A DNA stretch of 64,000 nucleotides from Streptomyces sp. HB132 (GTDB lineage Bacteria; Actinomycetota; Actinomycetes; Streptomycetales; Streptomycetaceae), in assembly GCF_016909575.1 (NCBI RefSeq), contig NZ_JAFBGA010000019.1:1-64000 (forward strand), given 5' to 3'. Shown piece after piece: positions 38,655-46,954 of the stretch. How positions within the stretch are numbered: the first letter of the stretch is position 1; every line of letters begins with the position of its first letter. Both the position numbers and the translations under genes were made by a program. The notes under the pieces were generated by a model. That model did not search any database and was not told the origin of the DNA. It saw only the letters and a program-made list of their open reading frames with translations.

Positions 38655-40394
38655 TCAGGCCGGGGGGTCGTGCTTGTGGCGTTCGTCGGTGGTGACCTCC
38701 GCCGTGCCGGGGCCGATCCGGATCTCGAAGTCCCCGTCGTACTTGGCGTGCCCCTCGATGACCGCGGATTCGACCGCCTCCACGCCGAACTCCCTGCGGA
38801 CGATCATCGGGTCGTGCCGCAGGTCCCTCATCAGGGCCACGCACATGCCGATCATGACGATGGTGAAGGGCGCGGCCACGAGGATGGTCAGGTTCTGCAG
38901 TCCGGCGAGAGCGTCGCCCTGGCCGTCGCCGATGAGCAGCATGACCGCCGCCACGGCACCGGTGACGACGCCCCAGAAGATCACGACCCACTTGGCGGGT
39001 TCGAGGACGCCCTTCTGGGAGAGCGTGCCCATCACGATCGATGCCGCGTCGGCACCCGAGACGAAGAAGATGCCGACCAGGACCATCACCAGGATGCTCA
39101 TGAGGGTCGCGACCGGGAACTGCTGCAGGACACCGAAGAGCTGTGCCTCCGGGGTGGTGCCGACACCCTTGAGCTGCCCCGACTCCTCCAGCCTGATCGC
39201 CGACCCGCCGAAGACCGCGAACCAGACCAGGCTGACCGTGCTGGGCACCAGGATCACGCCGCCGACGAACTGACGGATCGTCCGGCCCCGGCTGATCCTG
39301 GCGATGAACATGCCGACGAAGGGCGTCCACGAGATCCACCACGCCCAGTAGAAGACCGTCCAGCTGGCGAGCCAGTCGGCGACCTCTCCCTTGCCGGTGG
39401 CCTCGGTGCGCCCGGCGAGCTGGGCGAGGTCACCGAAGTAGGCGGCGATGGAGGTGGGAATCAGGTCGAGCACGATGATCGTGGGTCCGGCGATGAAGAC
39501 GAAGACCACCAGGATCAGGGCGAGCACCATGTTGATGTTGGAGAGCCACTGGATGCCCTTCTCGACCCCGGACACGGCGGAGGCGACGAAGGCGACCGTC
39601 AGCACGGCGATGATCGCGACCAGCAGGCCGGTGCCGGTCTTCTCCATCCAGTTGAGCTCCTGGAAACCACTGCCGATCTGGAGCGCGCCGAGCCCGAGCG
39701 AGGCCGCGGAGCCGAAGAGGGTCGCGAAGATGGCGAGGATGTCGATGACCCGGCCGATGGTCCCGTGGGCACGCTTCTCGCCGATGAGCGGCACGAAGAC
39801 CGAACTGATCGTCTGCCTTCTGTTCCGGCGGTAGGCGCTGTAGGCGATGGCGAGCCCGACGACCGCGTAGATCGCCCAGGGGTGCAGGGTCCAGTGGAAG
39901 AGGGTGGTCGCCATCGCCGTCTGCATCGCCTCGGCGGCGTCCTCGGGACGGGTCCCCGGCGGCGGGTGCACGAAGTGGGCCAGCGGCTCGCTCACCCCGT
40001 AGAACATCAGACCGATTCCCATGCCCGCGCTGAACATCATCGCGACCCAGGAGATCGTACGGAACTCGGGCTCCTCGCCCTCCTGTCCGAGCGAGATCTT
40101 CCCGTACCGGCTGATCGCGAGCCAGAGGGCGAAGACCACGAAACCCGAAGCCGCCAGCATGAAGGCCCAGCCACCGTTGTGGATGAGTCCGGTGAGCAGT
40201 GTGCTGGACACGCTCTCCAGCGAATCGGTGGCCGTGGAACCCCAGACCACGAAGGCGACGGTGAGCACCGCCGTGACGCCGAAGACCACCCGGTCGGTCG
40301 TGGGGCGCCGGCCGTGATGCGGGTCGGAGGGTAGTTCGGCCGTGACCGGGAGATAGTCCCCCCGCCCTCCCGAATCCTGCTCGTCGTGTGACAC
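38655..40394 (-). CDS. BCCT-family betaine/carnitine/choline transporter
   Basis: A 579-residue symporter with about 12 transmembrane helices. Family landmarks are MMFSAGMGIGLMFYGVSEPL, FHWTLHPWAIYAVVGLAIAY, and the tryptophan-rich WTVFYWAWWISWTPFVGMF. It should import glycine betaine, choline or a related osmolyte with sodium or protons. A charged C-terminal tail (about 525-579) could sense osmolarity as in BetP. GTG at 40394 follows AAAGG by 8 bases and is preferred to GTG at 40403. It is divergent from a LacI regulator, with a palindrome between them. Confidence 0.93.
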   Translation of the reverse strand: MSHDEQDSGGRGDYLPVTAELPSDPHHGRRPTTDRVVFGVTAVLTVAFVVWGSTATDSLESVSSTLLTGLIHNGGWAFMLAASGFVVFALWLAISRYGKISLGQEGEEPEFRTISWVAMMFSAGMGIGLMFYGVSEPLAHFVHPPPGTRPEDAAEAMQTAMATTLFHWTLHPWAIYAVVGLAIAYSAYRRNRRQTISSVFVPLIGEKRAHGTIGRVIDILAIFATLFGSAASLGLGALQIGSGFQELNWMEKTGTGLLVAIIAVLTVAFVASAVSGVEKGIQWLSNINMVLALILVVFVFIAGPTIIVLDLIPTSIAAYFGDLAQLAGRTEATGKGEVADWLASWTVFYWAWWISWTPFVGMFIARISRGRTIRQFVGGVILVPSTVSLVWFAVFGGSAIRLEESGQLKGVGTTPEAQLFGVLQQFPVATLMSILVMVLVGIFFVSGADAASIVMGTLSQKGVLEPAKWVVIFWGVVTGAVAAVMLLIGDGQGDALAGLQNLTILVAAPFTIVMIGMCVALMRDLRHDPMIVRREFGVEAVESAVIEGHAKYDGDFEIRIGPGTAEVTTDERHKHDPPA

Positions 40395-40415
40395 AGATGG
40401 CACCTTTCACGCAGT

Positions 40416-40427
40416 GCGAAATTTCGC
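40416..40427. promoter_or_regulatory. Palindrome upstream of the BCCT transporter
   Basis: GCGAAATTTCGC is a perfect 12-base palindrome 22 bases upstream of the transporter start, in the 242-base divergent region shared with a LacI regulator. Its AT-rich centre differs from the CG centre typical of LacI operators. Confidence 0.5.
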
Positions 40428-40636
40428 TCTCCGTAAGGCAGTACCACAGGCGGTGTCCCTCATGCGGGATCAACAAGCCGTTCCGGCTCGACCGTCTCGA
40501 GGTTGATATGCCGCACGCTCGCGACGCGCTCACCTGCCCGGCTGCCCGTACCGGGCGGTTAGGCTGACGGCGTTCGTGCCGAACCCGCCAGTTCCAGCCG
40601 TTCCCAGCCGGGACGCGCGTGTACGAGGAGCGACTC

Positions 40637-41683
40637 TTGCCCGACCCGACCCCCGACCCGCATCGTGACGTCCGCCCCACCCTGGAGGCCGTCGCGGCCC
40701 GCGCCGGGGTGTCCAGGGCGACGGCCTCACGGGTCGTCAACGGCGGGGCGGGCGTACGGCAGCCCTTGGTGGACCAGGTGCGCCGAGCCGTCGAGGAGCT
40801 CGGCTACATCCCGAACCACGCGGCACGGACGCTGGTCACCCGGCGCAACGGCGCCGTCGCCGTGATCATCGACGAGCCCGAGTTCCGGGTCTTCTCCGAC
40901 CCGTTCTTCTCCCGCCAGATCCGCGGGATCAGCCGCGAGCTCAACGCCCACGACGCACAGCTGGTCCTGCTCCTGGTCGAGGGCAGCGGCGACTTCGAGC
41001 GGGTCACCCGTTATCTGGCCGGTGGTCACGTGGACGGGGTGCTGGCCTTCTCGCTGCACACGGACGACGAACTGCCCGCGATCATCCGCAGGTTCCGGGT
41101 CCCGACGGTCTTCGGGGGCCGCCCCGGCCACCCGGCGGGCGGGGACGCCCCCCAGGTGCCCTACGTCGACTGCGACAACCGGGGCGGAGCCGGCGAGGCG
41201 GTGCGTCACCTGGTCTCGCTCGGCCGGCGCCGCATCGCGCACATCGCGGGGCCACGGGACCAGACATCGGCCCTCGACCGCATCGACGGCTATCACGACG
41301 TGCTCCCGGACGCGGGAAGGGAACTCGTCGCGGACGGCGACTTCACCGCGGAGGGCGGGGCGCGGGCCATGGCGGGTCTGCTGGACACCCATCCGGACCT
41401 CGACGCCGTCTTCGTGTCGAACGACCTGATGGCGTCGGGCGCCCTGCGGATCCTGCGCGAGAGAGGTGTCCGCGTGCCGGAGGACGTCGCGGTGGTCGGA
41501 TTCGACGACATGACCTCGGTGGCGGAGGCCGCCGTACCGCCGTTGACGACGATCCGTCAGGACGTCGAGGGCATGGGCCGGCTGATGGTGCGGCTCCTGA
41601 TGGAGCGCCTGAACAGCGACACGGACGCCTGGCCCGAGTCCGTGATCACCCCGACGGAGCTGGTCCGCCGGGCCTCGGCCTGA
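40637..41683 (+). CDS. LacI-family transcriptional regulator
   Basis: The 348-residue protein has the DNA-binding segment TLEAVAARAGVSRATASRVV and GYIPNHAARTLVTRRNGAVA. The sensor domain contains DPFFSRQIRGISRELNAHDA, HLVSLGRRRIAHIAGPRDQT and DLDAVFVSNDLMASGALRIL. TTG at 40637 is preferred: GAGGAG lies 6 bases before it, whereas the upstream GTG at 40619 has no ribosome site. It is divergent from the BCCT transporter and convergent with a DUF2236 gene. The ligand is unknown. Confidence 0.88.
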   Translation: MPDPTPDPHRDVRPTLEAVAARAGVSRATASRVVNGGAGVRQPLVDQVRRAVEELGYIPNHAARTLVTRRNGAVAVIIDEPEFRVFSDPFFSRQIRGISRELNAHDAQLVLLLVEGSGDFERVTRYLAGGHVDGVLAFSLHTDDELPAIIRRFRVPTVFGGRPGHPAGGDAPQVPYVDCDNRGGAGEAVRHLVSLGRRRIAHIAGPRDQTSALDRIDGYHDVLPDAGRELVADGDFTAEGGARAMAGLLDTHPDLDAVFVSNDLMASGALRILRERGVRVPEDVAVVGFDDMTSVAEAAVPPLTTIRQDVEGMGRLMVRLLMERLNSDTDAWPESVITPTELVRRASA

Positions 41684-41707
41684 GACCCCGCAGAGGTCGG
41701 GCCGGGG

Positions 41708-42574
41708 TCAGCCCGCACCCGGCCGGCCGGCCCGCCACTCGGCCCGCGCCGACCTGGCCGACGGCAGGTAGCGCAGCCGCTCCGGGAGCAGAGGCACGAC
41801 GCGTCGCACCACGGCGCCGAAGCGCCGCAGCCGGCGCTCCTGCTCCGGTGTCCAGTCGAGCCCGATGGCCTCACGGGCGTCCGGCGGCATCAGCCCGACG
41901 GTGATGAAGGAGCGGAACCGGGCCAGCGGCGGGAGAAGCACCGGCCACAGCGTCCTCAGGAGCAGCCGCAGGACGAGGGGCCCCCTGTCCGGAGGCGGTA
42001 CGGAGACATCCGTGGCGACCAGCTCCCGCACGACGACGGTGGCCTCCACCTCGTCGGCCAGCATCTTCCGGTAGTAGGGCCAGAAGTCCTCGATCGTCTG
42101 CGGCATGTCACGGTCGTGGATGCCCAGGATCCGTCCGACCTGGAGCCACTCCCGGTACAGGGCGCGTTCCTGCGCCTCGGTGAGCGGGCGCACCAGATAG
42201 CGCGACGCGTGCTGGTATACGGGGAAGCCGGTGGCGTGCACCCACGCGTAGTTCGCGGGCGTGAGCGCGTTGTAGCGGCGGCCCCGGGTGTCGGTTCCCT
42301 GGATCGTGCGGTGCAGCTTCCTGAGCCTGCGGCCCTCCTCCGCGGCGGCCTCTCCCCCGTACACCCAGAGCTGGAGGGATCTGAGGGACCGCTCGCCGCG
42401 TCCCCAGGGATCCGTGCGGAAGACCGAGTGCTCGTCGACGCCGGCACCGACGGCCGGGTGGGCGACCTGGAGGGTGAGGGCGGCGGGCAGCATCAGCAGT
42501 CCGCGGACGTCGCCGGCGAGGCTCCACAGGACTCCGCCCGGCGGGGGCGGTACGGGGTCTCCCGTGCTGGTCAT
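41708..42574 (-). CDS. DUF2236 / MpaB-like oxygenase, first copy
   Basis: A 288-residue member of the DUF2236 family (ER-bound oxygenase MpaB, latex-clearing protein Lcp relatives). The conserved blocks are LLMLPAALTLQVAHPAVGAG, YAWVHATGFPVYQHAS with histidines typical of the family, and FWPYYRKMLADEVE. Family members bind haem or use histidine-rich sites for oxidative cleavage, but most actinobacterial copies are uncharacterised. ATG at 42574 follows GGGAGC. It is divergent from a second, distantly related DUF2236 gene. Confidence 0.85.
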   Translation of the reverse strand: MTSTGDPVPPPPGGVLWSLAGDVRGLLMLPAALTLQVAHPAVGAGVDEHSVFRTDPWGRGERSLRSLQLWVYGGEAAAEEGRRLRKLHRTIQGTDTRGRRYNALTPANYAWVHATGFPVYQHASRYLVRPLTEAQERALYREWLQVGRILGIHDRDMPQTIEDFWPYYRKMLADEVEATVVVRELVATDVSVPPPDRGPLVLRLLLRTLWPVLLPPLARFRSFITVGLMPPDAREAIGLDWTPEQERRLRRFGAVVRRVVPLLPERLRYLPSARSARAEWRAGRPGAG

Positions 42575-43009
42575 GTGAGTGCTCCCAAGGGTCTACGGGT
42601 GCGCGGATCGGTGCCCGGCCCGTGTGTGTTCCAGTATGCGATCGCGCGCTCGCCGACGATCCGCAGGGGCGGCGATCCCCGGCGGCGGAGCGCGGCTCGC
42701 CGCCCTGGCCCTTCTCCGCGCGGGCCCACTCTTCGAATCTGTGTCAGCAGTGTTGACGCACCCGGTGAAACAAGTCAATAGTATTTGTAACTTTGACTCT
42801 CGGGGGCGGGAGGGGCCGTCGGACAACCTCCCTCGGCACAGGAGTTGGGCCAAGGCACACCCACTGGATGGGATCGGCTCTGCCCCTCCCCCATCGGCAG
42901 CACGGCATGCCGCTCGACATCCGCGACGTCGGCGCCGAGGGCGTCCGCCGCACCGGCCTCGCCGCCGTCCCCCGTATCCGAAGGCCGTACCAACAGAGGA
43001 GGCCGCACC
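42575..43009. other. Divergent promoter region of two DUF2236 genes
   Basis: 435 bases separate two divergent oxygenase genes. A short AT-rich core (42750-42800) stands out, with an inverted pair AGTCAA (42773-42778) / TTGACT (42793-42798) enclosing TTTGTAACT (42784-42792). TTGACG at 42753-42758 could be a -35 for the rightward gene. No ORF with convincing codon use is present. Confidence 0.55.
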
Positions 43010-43888
43010 ATGGCCCGCTACAGCCGACTGCGTGAGATCCGCCGCATGGATCCCGCCCGGGACTGCGCCGAGATACTCCAGCTGATGTCGCAGTACGAAT
43101 TCCCGTGGGACTACCGTCAGGGCATCAGCGTCGCCTTCCTGCGCGACTACGGCGTCCCGCGGATCTCCTTACTGCTCGACCGCACCCAGGAGTTCGAGCG
43201 CAACGGTCAGAAGCGCTACGACGACACCGTCCTGTTCGGATACGAGATGGCGGCCGAGGGCTTCGATTCGGAGCGCGCCCGGGCCGCTGCCCGCCATCTC
43301 AACCGCATCCACGGCAAGTACCGCATCCCGAACGAGGACTACCTCTACGTGCTGGCCACCACCGTCGTCGGCCCCAAACGCTGGATCGACCGGTTCGGGT
43401 GGCGGCCCCTGTGCGCGCAGGAGGCGGGAGCGCTGGCGGAGGTGGGGCGGCGGATGGCCGCCATGATGGGCATCGAGGGCGCTCCCGACACCTACGAGGG
43501 CTTCGAGGAACTGCTCGACTCCTACGAGGCCCGGATGTTCGCCTACGACCCGGCGAACCGCCGCGTCGCCAACGCCACCTTCCGGGTCATGGCCGCCTGG
43601 TACCCGGCCCCGCTGCGCCCCCTTGTCGCCAGGTTCTCGCTCGCTCTGCTGGACGAGCCGCTGCTGAGGGCACTGGGCTTCCCGGAACAGCCGCGGTGGA
43701 TGCGGGCGTCGGCCGTTCGCCTGGTGCGCGCCCGGTCGCACGGTGTGCGGCTGCTGCCGGCCCGGCCCCGGTGGCTGCCCTCCCGCCCACGGCCGCGCAG
43801 CTACCCCTTCGGTTACCAGCTCGACGACCTCGGCCCGCACTGGGCCCAGAGCCGTCCGCTGGAACCTCTTCCCACGGAGAAGCCATGA
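43010..43888 (+). CDS. DUF2236 / MpaB-like oxygenase, second copy
   Basis: The 292-residue protein is also of the DUF2236 family but of the subgroup starting with RYSRLREIRRMDPARDCAEI and PWDYRQGISVAFLRDYGVPRISLLL. RHLNRIHGKYRIPNEDYLYV carries the family histidine. The C-terminal YPFGYQLDDLGPHW ends it. ATG at 43010 follows AGAGGAGG, a strong ribosome site. Its stop overlaps the start of the truncated aldehyde dehydrogenase (ATGA), so both belonged to one operon. From the neighbours, a substrate that is oxidised to an aldehyde is conceivable. Confidence 0.87.
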   Translation: MARYSRLREIRRMDPARDCAEILQLMSQYEFPWDYRQGISVAFLRDYGVPRISLLLDRTQEFERNGQKRYDDTVLFGYEMAAEGFDSERARAAARHLNRIHGKYRIPNEDYLYVLATTVVGPKRWIDRFGWRPLCAQEAGALAEVGRRMAAMMGIEGAPDTYEGFEELLDSYEARMFAYDPANRRVANATFRVMAAWYPAPLRPLVARFSLALLDEPLLRALGFPEQPRWMRASAVRLVRARSHGVRLLPARPRWLPSRPRPRSYPFGYQLDDLGPHWAQSRPLEPLPTEKP

Positions 43889-44361
43889 CGACCGGAACGA
43901 ACCCGGCGGAGCAGACGATCGAGGACATCCGCGCCGCGGTGGCGCGGGCCAGGAGCGCCGGCCGAAGCTGGGCCGCGCTCGGGGCACGGGAACGGCGCAC
44001 CTGGCTGCTCCGGTGGAAGCGTGAACTCGCCTGCCGTACGGACGAGTTCGACCAGGTGATCGCATCCGAGACCGGGAAACCGGTGCACGACGCCCGCGCC
44101 GAGGTGCTGCTGACACTGGTCCACCTCGGCTGGGCGGCACGCAACGCCCGCCTGGTGCTGGGCCGGCGGCGGGTACCGTCCGGCCTCCTGTCGGTCCACC
44201 AGCGGGCCCTGCCGGCCTACCGACCGCTCGGGGTGAGCGGGCCCTGGAACTATCCTCTCCACACACCGATGGGATCGATCAACTACGCCCTCGCCTGGCC
44301 CGGGCCGTCGAGCTGGGCGGAAGCAGCACGCCCGGTTCTGAGGACGGTCACGCGGCGCTGA
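43885..44361 (+). pseudogene. Truncated aldehyde dehydrogenase (SSADH-like)
   Basis: The first about 137 residues match the N-terminus of a NAD(P)-dependent aldehyde dehydrogenase, ending in GVSGPWNYPLHTPMGSINYA, the beginning of the nucleotide-binding fold. At about 44296 the match stops and 22 unrelated residues lead to a stop, so 300 or more residues including the catalytic Cys/Glu are missing. The end overlaps the convergent TetR gene by 14 bases. The simplest reading is a deletion that removed most of this gene, and perhaps others, and joined it to the TetR 3' flank. The start (ATGA overlap) is intact. Confidence 0.85.
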
Positions 44362-44980
44362 GGAGCGGCACCAGATAACGGCGGGCGAAGGCCCGCACCT
44401 GCTCGTCGTCGTCCAGCTCGAAGCAGCTCACGGGGTTGAGGAGGAAGGAGACGGTGATCCGCACCATCAGTTCGGCGACCGGTGTCGGGTCCGTCTCCGG
44501 CCGCCCCTCGGCGCGCCGGGCGTGGCGGAGGCGGTCGGCCAGATAATCGCGTATCGCGAGGAAGGCGGGGCCGCTCTCCAGCGTGAGGAAGGGGAGCATG
44601 ATCTCCGGCTCCAGCCTGAGCAGCCCTCCCACCAGCGGGTGCTCACGAATGTGCTTCAGCACGGCGACGAAGCCGGCGACGAGCCGGTCTTCGGTGGTCG
44701 GCAGCGCGGCCGCCGCCTCGTCCACGTCCACGACGAATCTGCGGTACTCCCGCAGAAGGCAGGCGGACACCAGGCTGTCCTTGTTGCCGATCCGGCGGTA
44801 CACGGTGACGCGCGAGACCTTGGCGCGCTTGGCCACGTCGTCGACGGTCGATCGGCGCAGCCCGAAGGTCATGAACTGCTCGCGTGCCGCGTCCAGGATC
44901 TGTTCGCTCAGCGCGTCGGACGGTGGCGTCTCGACGAGCGCCCTGGCCAGCAGTGCCTCGTTGGTACCCGGTGCCGCCAT
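44348..44980 (-). CDS. TetR-family transcriptional regulator
   Basis: A 210-residue regulator with the TetR N-terminal domain: ILDAAREQFMTFGLRRSTVD, DVAKRAKVSRVTVYRRIGNK and DSLVSACLLREYRRF. The C-terminal ligand domain is divergent. ATG at 44980 follows GGGGAGGG. Upstream lies an inverted pair GTTAC (45032-45036) / GTAAC (45052-45056). The TTTGTAACT word here is repeated in the promoter region of the two DUF2236 genes, so this protein may control them. The gene is convergent with the truncated aldehyde dehydrogenase. Confidence 0.9.
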   Translation of the reverse strand: MAAPGTNEALLARALVETPPSDALSEQILDAAREQFMTFGLRRSTVDDVAKRAKVSRVTVYRRIGNKDSLVSACLLREYRRFVVDVDEAAAALPTTEDRLVAGFVAVLKHIREHPLVGGLLRLEPEIMLPFLTLESGPAFLAIRDYLADRLRHARRAEGRPETDPTPVAELMVRITVSFLLNPVSCFELDDDEQVRAFARRYLVPLLSAA

Positions 44981-45572
44981 GAGCCCTCCCCGTCCGTTGC
45001 CACCACTCAACCACATCGATACAGAAACAGCGTTACTCAATCCGTCTCTTTGTAACTCTCCCTCCCGGAGGCACCGTCCACGCCGCCCTCCCGCGATCGC
45101 TCTCCCCCGAGCGACGGGCATTCGTCACGCCCCTGCGCGACTTCTCCGCGGCGCGAGTGCGGCACGCGTAAGCAGCGCGACGCCCTGGCCGCGGACCGGC
45201 GGTCCCGCACGCCCCGTCGCTCCACACCCGGCCGGCGGCCTTCGGCCGACGGAGACGCTGGGCCGCCACGAGGTCAACGACGTCTTCTCCACGGATGTCA
45301 CGGCTGCCGGTCGACCGTGGCCGGCACACGGACCGCGCATGGGCCCAGCTGATGGCGGGTCCCGACGCGGAAGGGCTCCTCCTCGCGGCGAAATGCCGGG
45401 CCTTGCCGCTCGGATCCCGAAGGACACGCTCGCGGACGTGCCCGGAAGCGCGCGGACGCGAGCAGTCCGGCCGACCGGCTCCTTCCGAGCCCTGCGGCAC
45501 CGGCCGGCTGGCCTGGCGTCCGAGATCGAGCCGGGTGCCGTCGATCCGGCGGGAGGCACCGGGCCGGCGGCC
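44981..45572. other. Gene-poor region upstream of TetR
   Basis: About 590 bases without a recognised gene. The first 80 bases are AT-rich and hold the TetR promoter and candidate operator. The remainder (45060-45572) is very GC-rich; short frames on both strands have Arg/Pro-rich products with no family resemblance. It may be decayed sequence, in line with the damaged genes on both sides. Confidence 0.55.
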
Positions 45573-46049
45573 TCACCCGTAGTCGTACACCGTGACGTCG
45601 ACGCCGCGGTTCACCAGCCGCTCGGTGACGAGGGGTTCGACCTTGGACCAGGTGCCGCCCGCCAGGCCGCAGCCGATCCTCGGCATGTGCACCGACGCAC
45701 CCAGCTCGACGGCCCGCACCGCCACCTTCCGCAGCCCCTCGTCGATCGCCTCGTAACGCACCGGAACGCCCTTGCTGCCGGTGCGTATCCCTCGCTGGCC
45801 CACCACGTTCGCCACCCAGACGTTGGGTTCGACCTGGACGAACTGCGCGGCCCCCAGACCGAAGTCGTTGCCGGCGCGCTCACGGTGCCAGCTCCGGTAG
45901 GCGGCTTCGGGCCCGGGCCAGCGTCGGGACACGGCCAGGACGAAGCCCTTGCCCCAGCCGCCCAGGTCGTTGCACACGTGCACGATCAGCTTGACGCCCT
46001 TGCCCTGCGGCGCGGTGGCGTCCCCCTGCACATACGTGATCCCCGGCAT
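45573..46049 (-). CDS. Macro-domain protein (TARG1-like ADP-ribosyl hydrolase)
   Basis: A single 158-residue macro domain. It resembles the ALC1/TARG1 branch: ITYVQGDATAP, HVCNDLGGWGKGFVLAVSRR with a lysine after the Gly-rich turn, and MPRIGCGLAGGTWSKVEPLV. Such proteins bind ADP-ribose, and TARG1 relatives remove ADP-ribose from glutamate or DNA bases, using that lysine. No toxin gene (DarT) is next to it. The start at 46049 has only a weak ribosome site. Between two damaged genes, it may be a stand-alone housekeeping or defence remnant. Confidence 0.88.
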   Translation of the reverse strand: MPGITYVQGDATAPQGKGVKLIVHVCNDLGGWGKGFVLAVSRRWPGPEAAYRSWHRERAGNDFGLGAAQFVQVEPNVWVANVVGQRGIRTGSKGVPVRYEAIDEGLRKVAVRAVELGASVHMPRIGCGLAGGTWSKVEPLVTERLVNRGVDVTVYDYG

Positions 46050-46089
46050 GCACCCACCGTACGGGCCGCCACCGACAACAGCCCGTCGC

Positions 46090-46650
46090 TCAGGCCCCGC
46101 CCTCGGTGTACAGCGCGTCGAGGACCTCGCTGTACCGGTCGCGGGTCAACCGGCGGCGGAGCTTCAGCGAGGGAGTGAGTTCACCGGTCTCCGGGCCCCA
46201 CTCCCGCATCAGCAGCCGGTAGCGCTTGATCTGTTCGCTGCGGTTCAGCCGGGCGTTGGCGGCCTCGACGGCACGTGCGATCTCCTCCCGTACCTCGGGG
46301 CAGGTGGCCGGGTCGCCCTCGATTCCGCGGGCCGCCACCCAGGAAGGTGCCATCTCCGCGTCCAGCACGAGGAGCGCCACCAGGTAGGAGTGTCCGTCAC
46401 CGTGGACGAACGCCTGGCCGATCAGCGGATGCTCCTTGAGCGTGTTCTCCACCAGTGCCGGGGATACGTTCTCCCGGTCGAGGTGATGATCATTTCCGTC
46501 TTGCGGTCGGTGAGCCGGAGGAAGTTGTCCTCGTCCAGGCGCCCGACGTCGCCTGCAGCGAACCAGCCGTCCTCGCCCAGAGCCTGTTCCACGGTGCCGC
46601 CGTCGCGCAGATAGCCCCGGAAGACGGTCTCCGGCCCTTGGCATGACCGA
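46090..46650 (-). pseudogene. Decayed acyl-CoA ligase (AMP-binding, FadD-like) fragment
   Basis: Only the C-terminal third of an AMP-forming acyl-CoA synthetase remains. One frame carries GPETVFRGYLRDGG and DGWFAAGDVGRLDEDNFLRL then TDRKTEMIITSTGR; the reading then shifts to another frame giving ENVSPALVENTLKEHPLIGQ and SLKLRRRLTRDRYSEVLDAL. The shift is a missing base near 46470-46476. The N-terminal two thirds are absent, with homology starting near 46645. It cannot encode an active enzyme. Its neighbours, a MerR regulator and CoA-ester genes, fit its former role. Confidence 0.88.
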
Positions 46651-46954
46651 CCCGCGAAGGACTCCGGAGCCGACCACTTGGAATCCCTGCCCCTGACAGA
46701 ATGATCAACCGCCGGACGAGATCCTGACGGATGCCGCATGATGTCGGCGTCGGCGGGCGTGGTCGCCGACCACTGCTCCAGTCGTGAGCGCGAAGGGTGG
46801 GGTACGCACTCTCGCAGCCACATTCCGCAGACCGGTCGGGGCTCCCAGGGCGGGCACCCCTGAGCACTTTCACAACAGTGGTGCGACAGCAATACTGTTG
46901 CACCTGATCGACCCAGACCCGTCAGGACGGGCCTGTCCGCGACAAGGAGCAGCC
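46651..46954. promoter_or_regulatory. MerR promoter region with inverted repeat
   Basis: CAACAGT (46873-46879) and ACTGTTG (46894-46900) form a perfect dyad over 28 bases. It overlaps a possible -35 TTCACA (46869-46874) and -10 AATACT (46891-46896). It stands 54 bases before the MerR gene and fits autoregulation. The left part (46651-46860) is sequence between the decayed ligase and this promoter, with no gene recognised. Confidence 0.6.

Noticed and set aside
38292..40334. 680-codon plus-strand frame opposite the BCCT transporter
   Set aside because: Asp/Arg/His-rich product typical of the complement of transmembrane-coding DNA; no ribosome site or motif.
44583..46178. 531-codon plus-strand frame across TetR, the gene-poor region and the macro gene
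   Set aside because: It begins antisense to TetR and ends antisense to the macro domain and ligase fragment; no recognisable domain.
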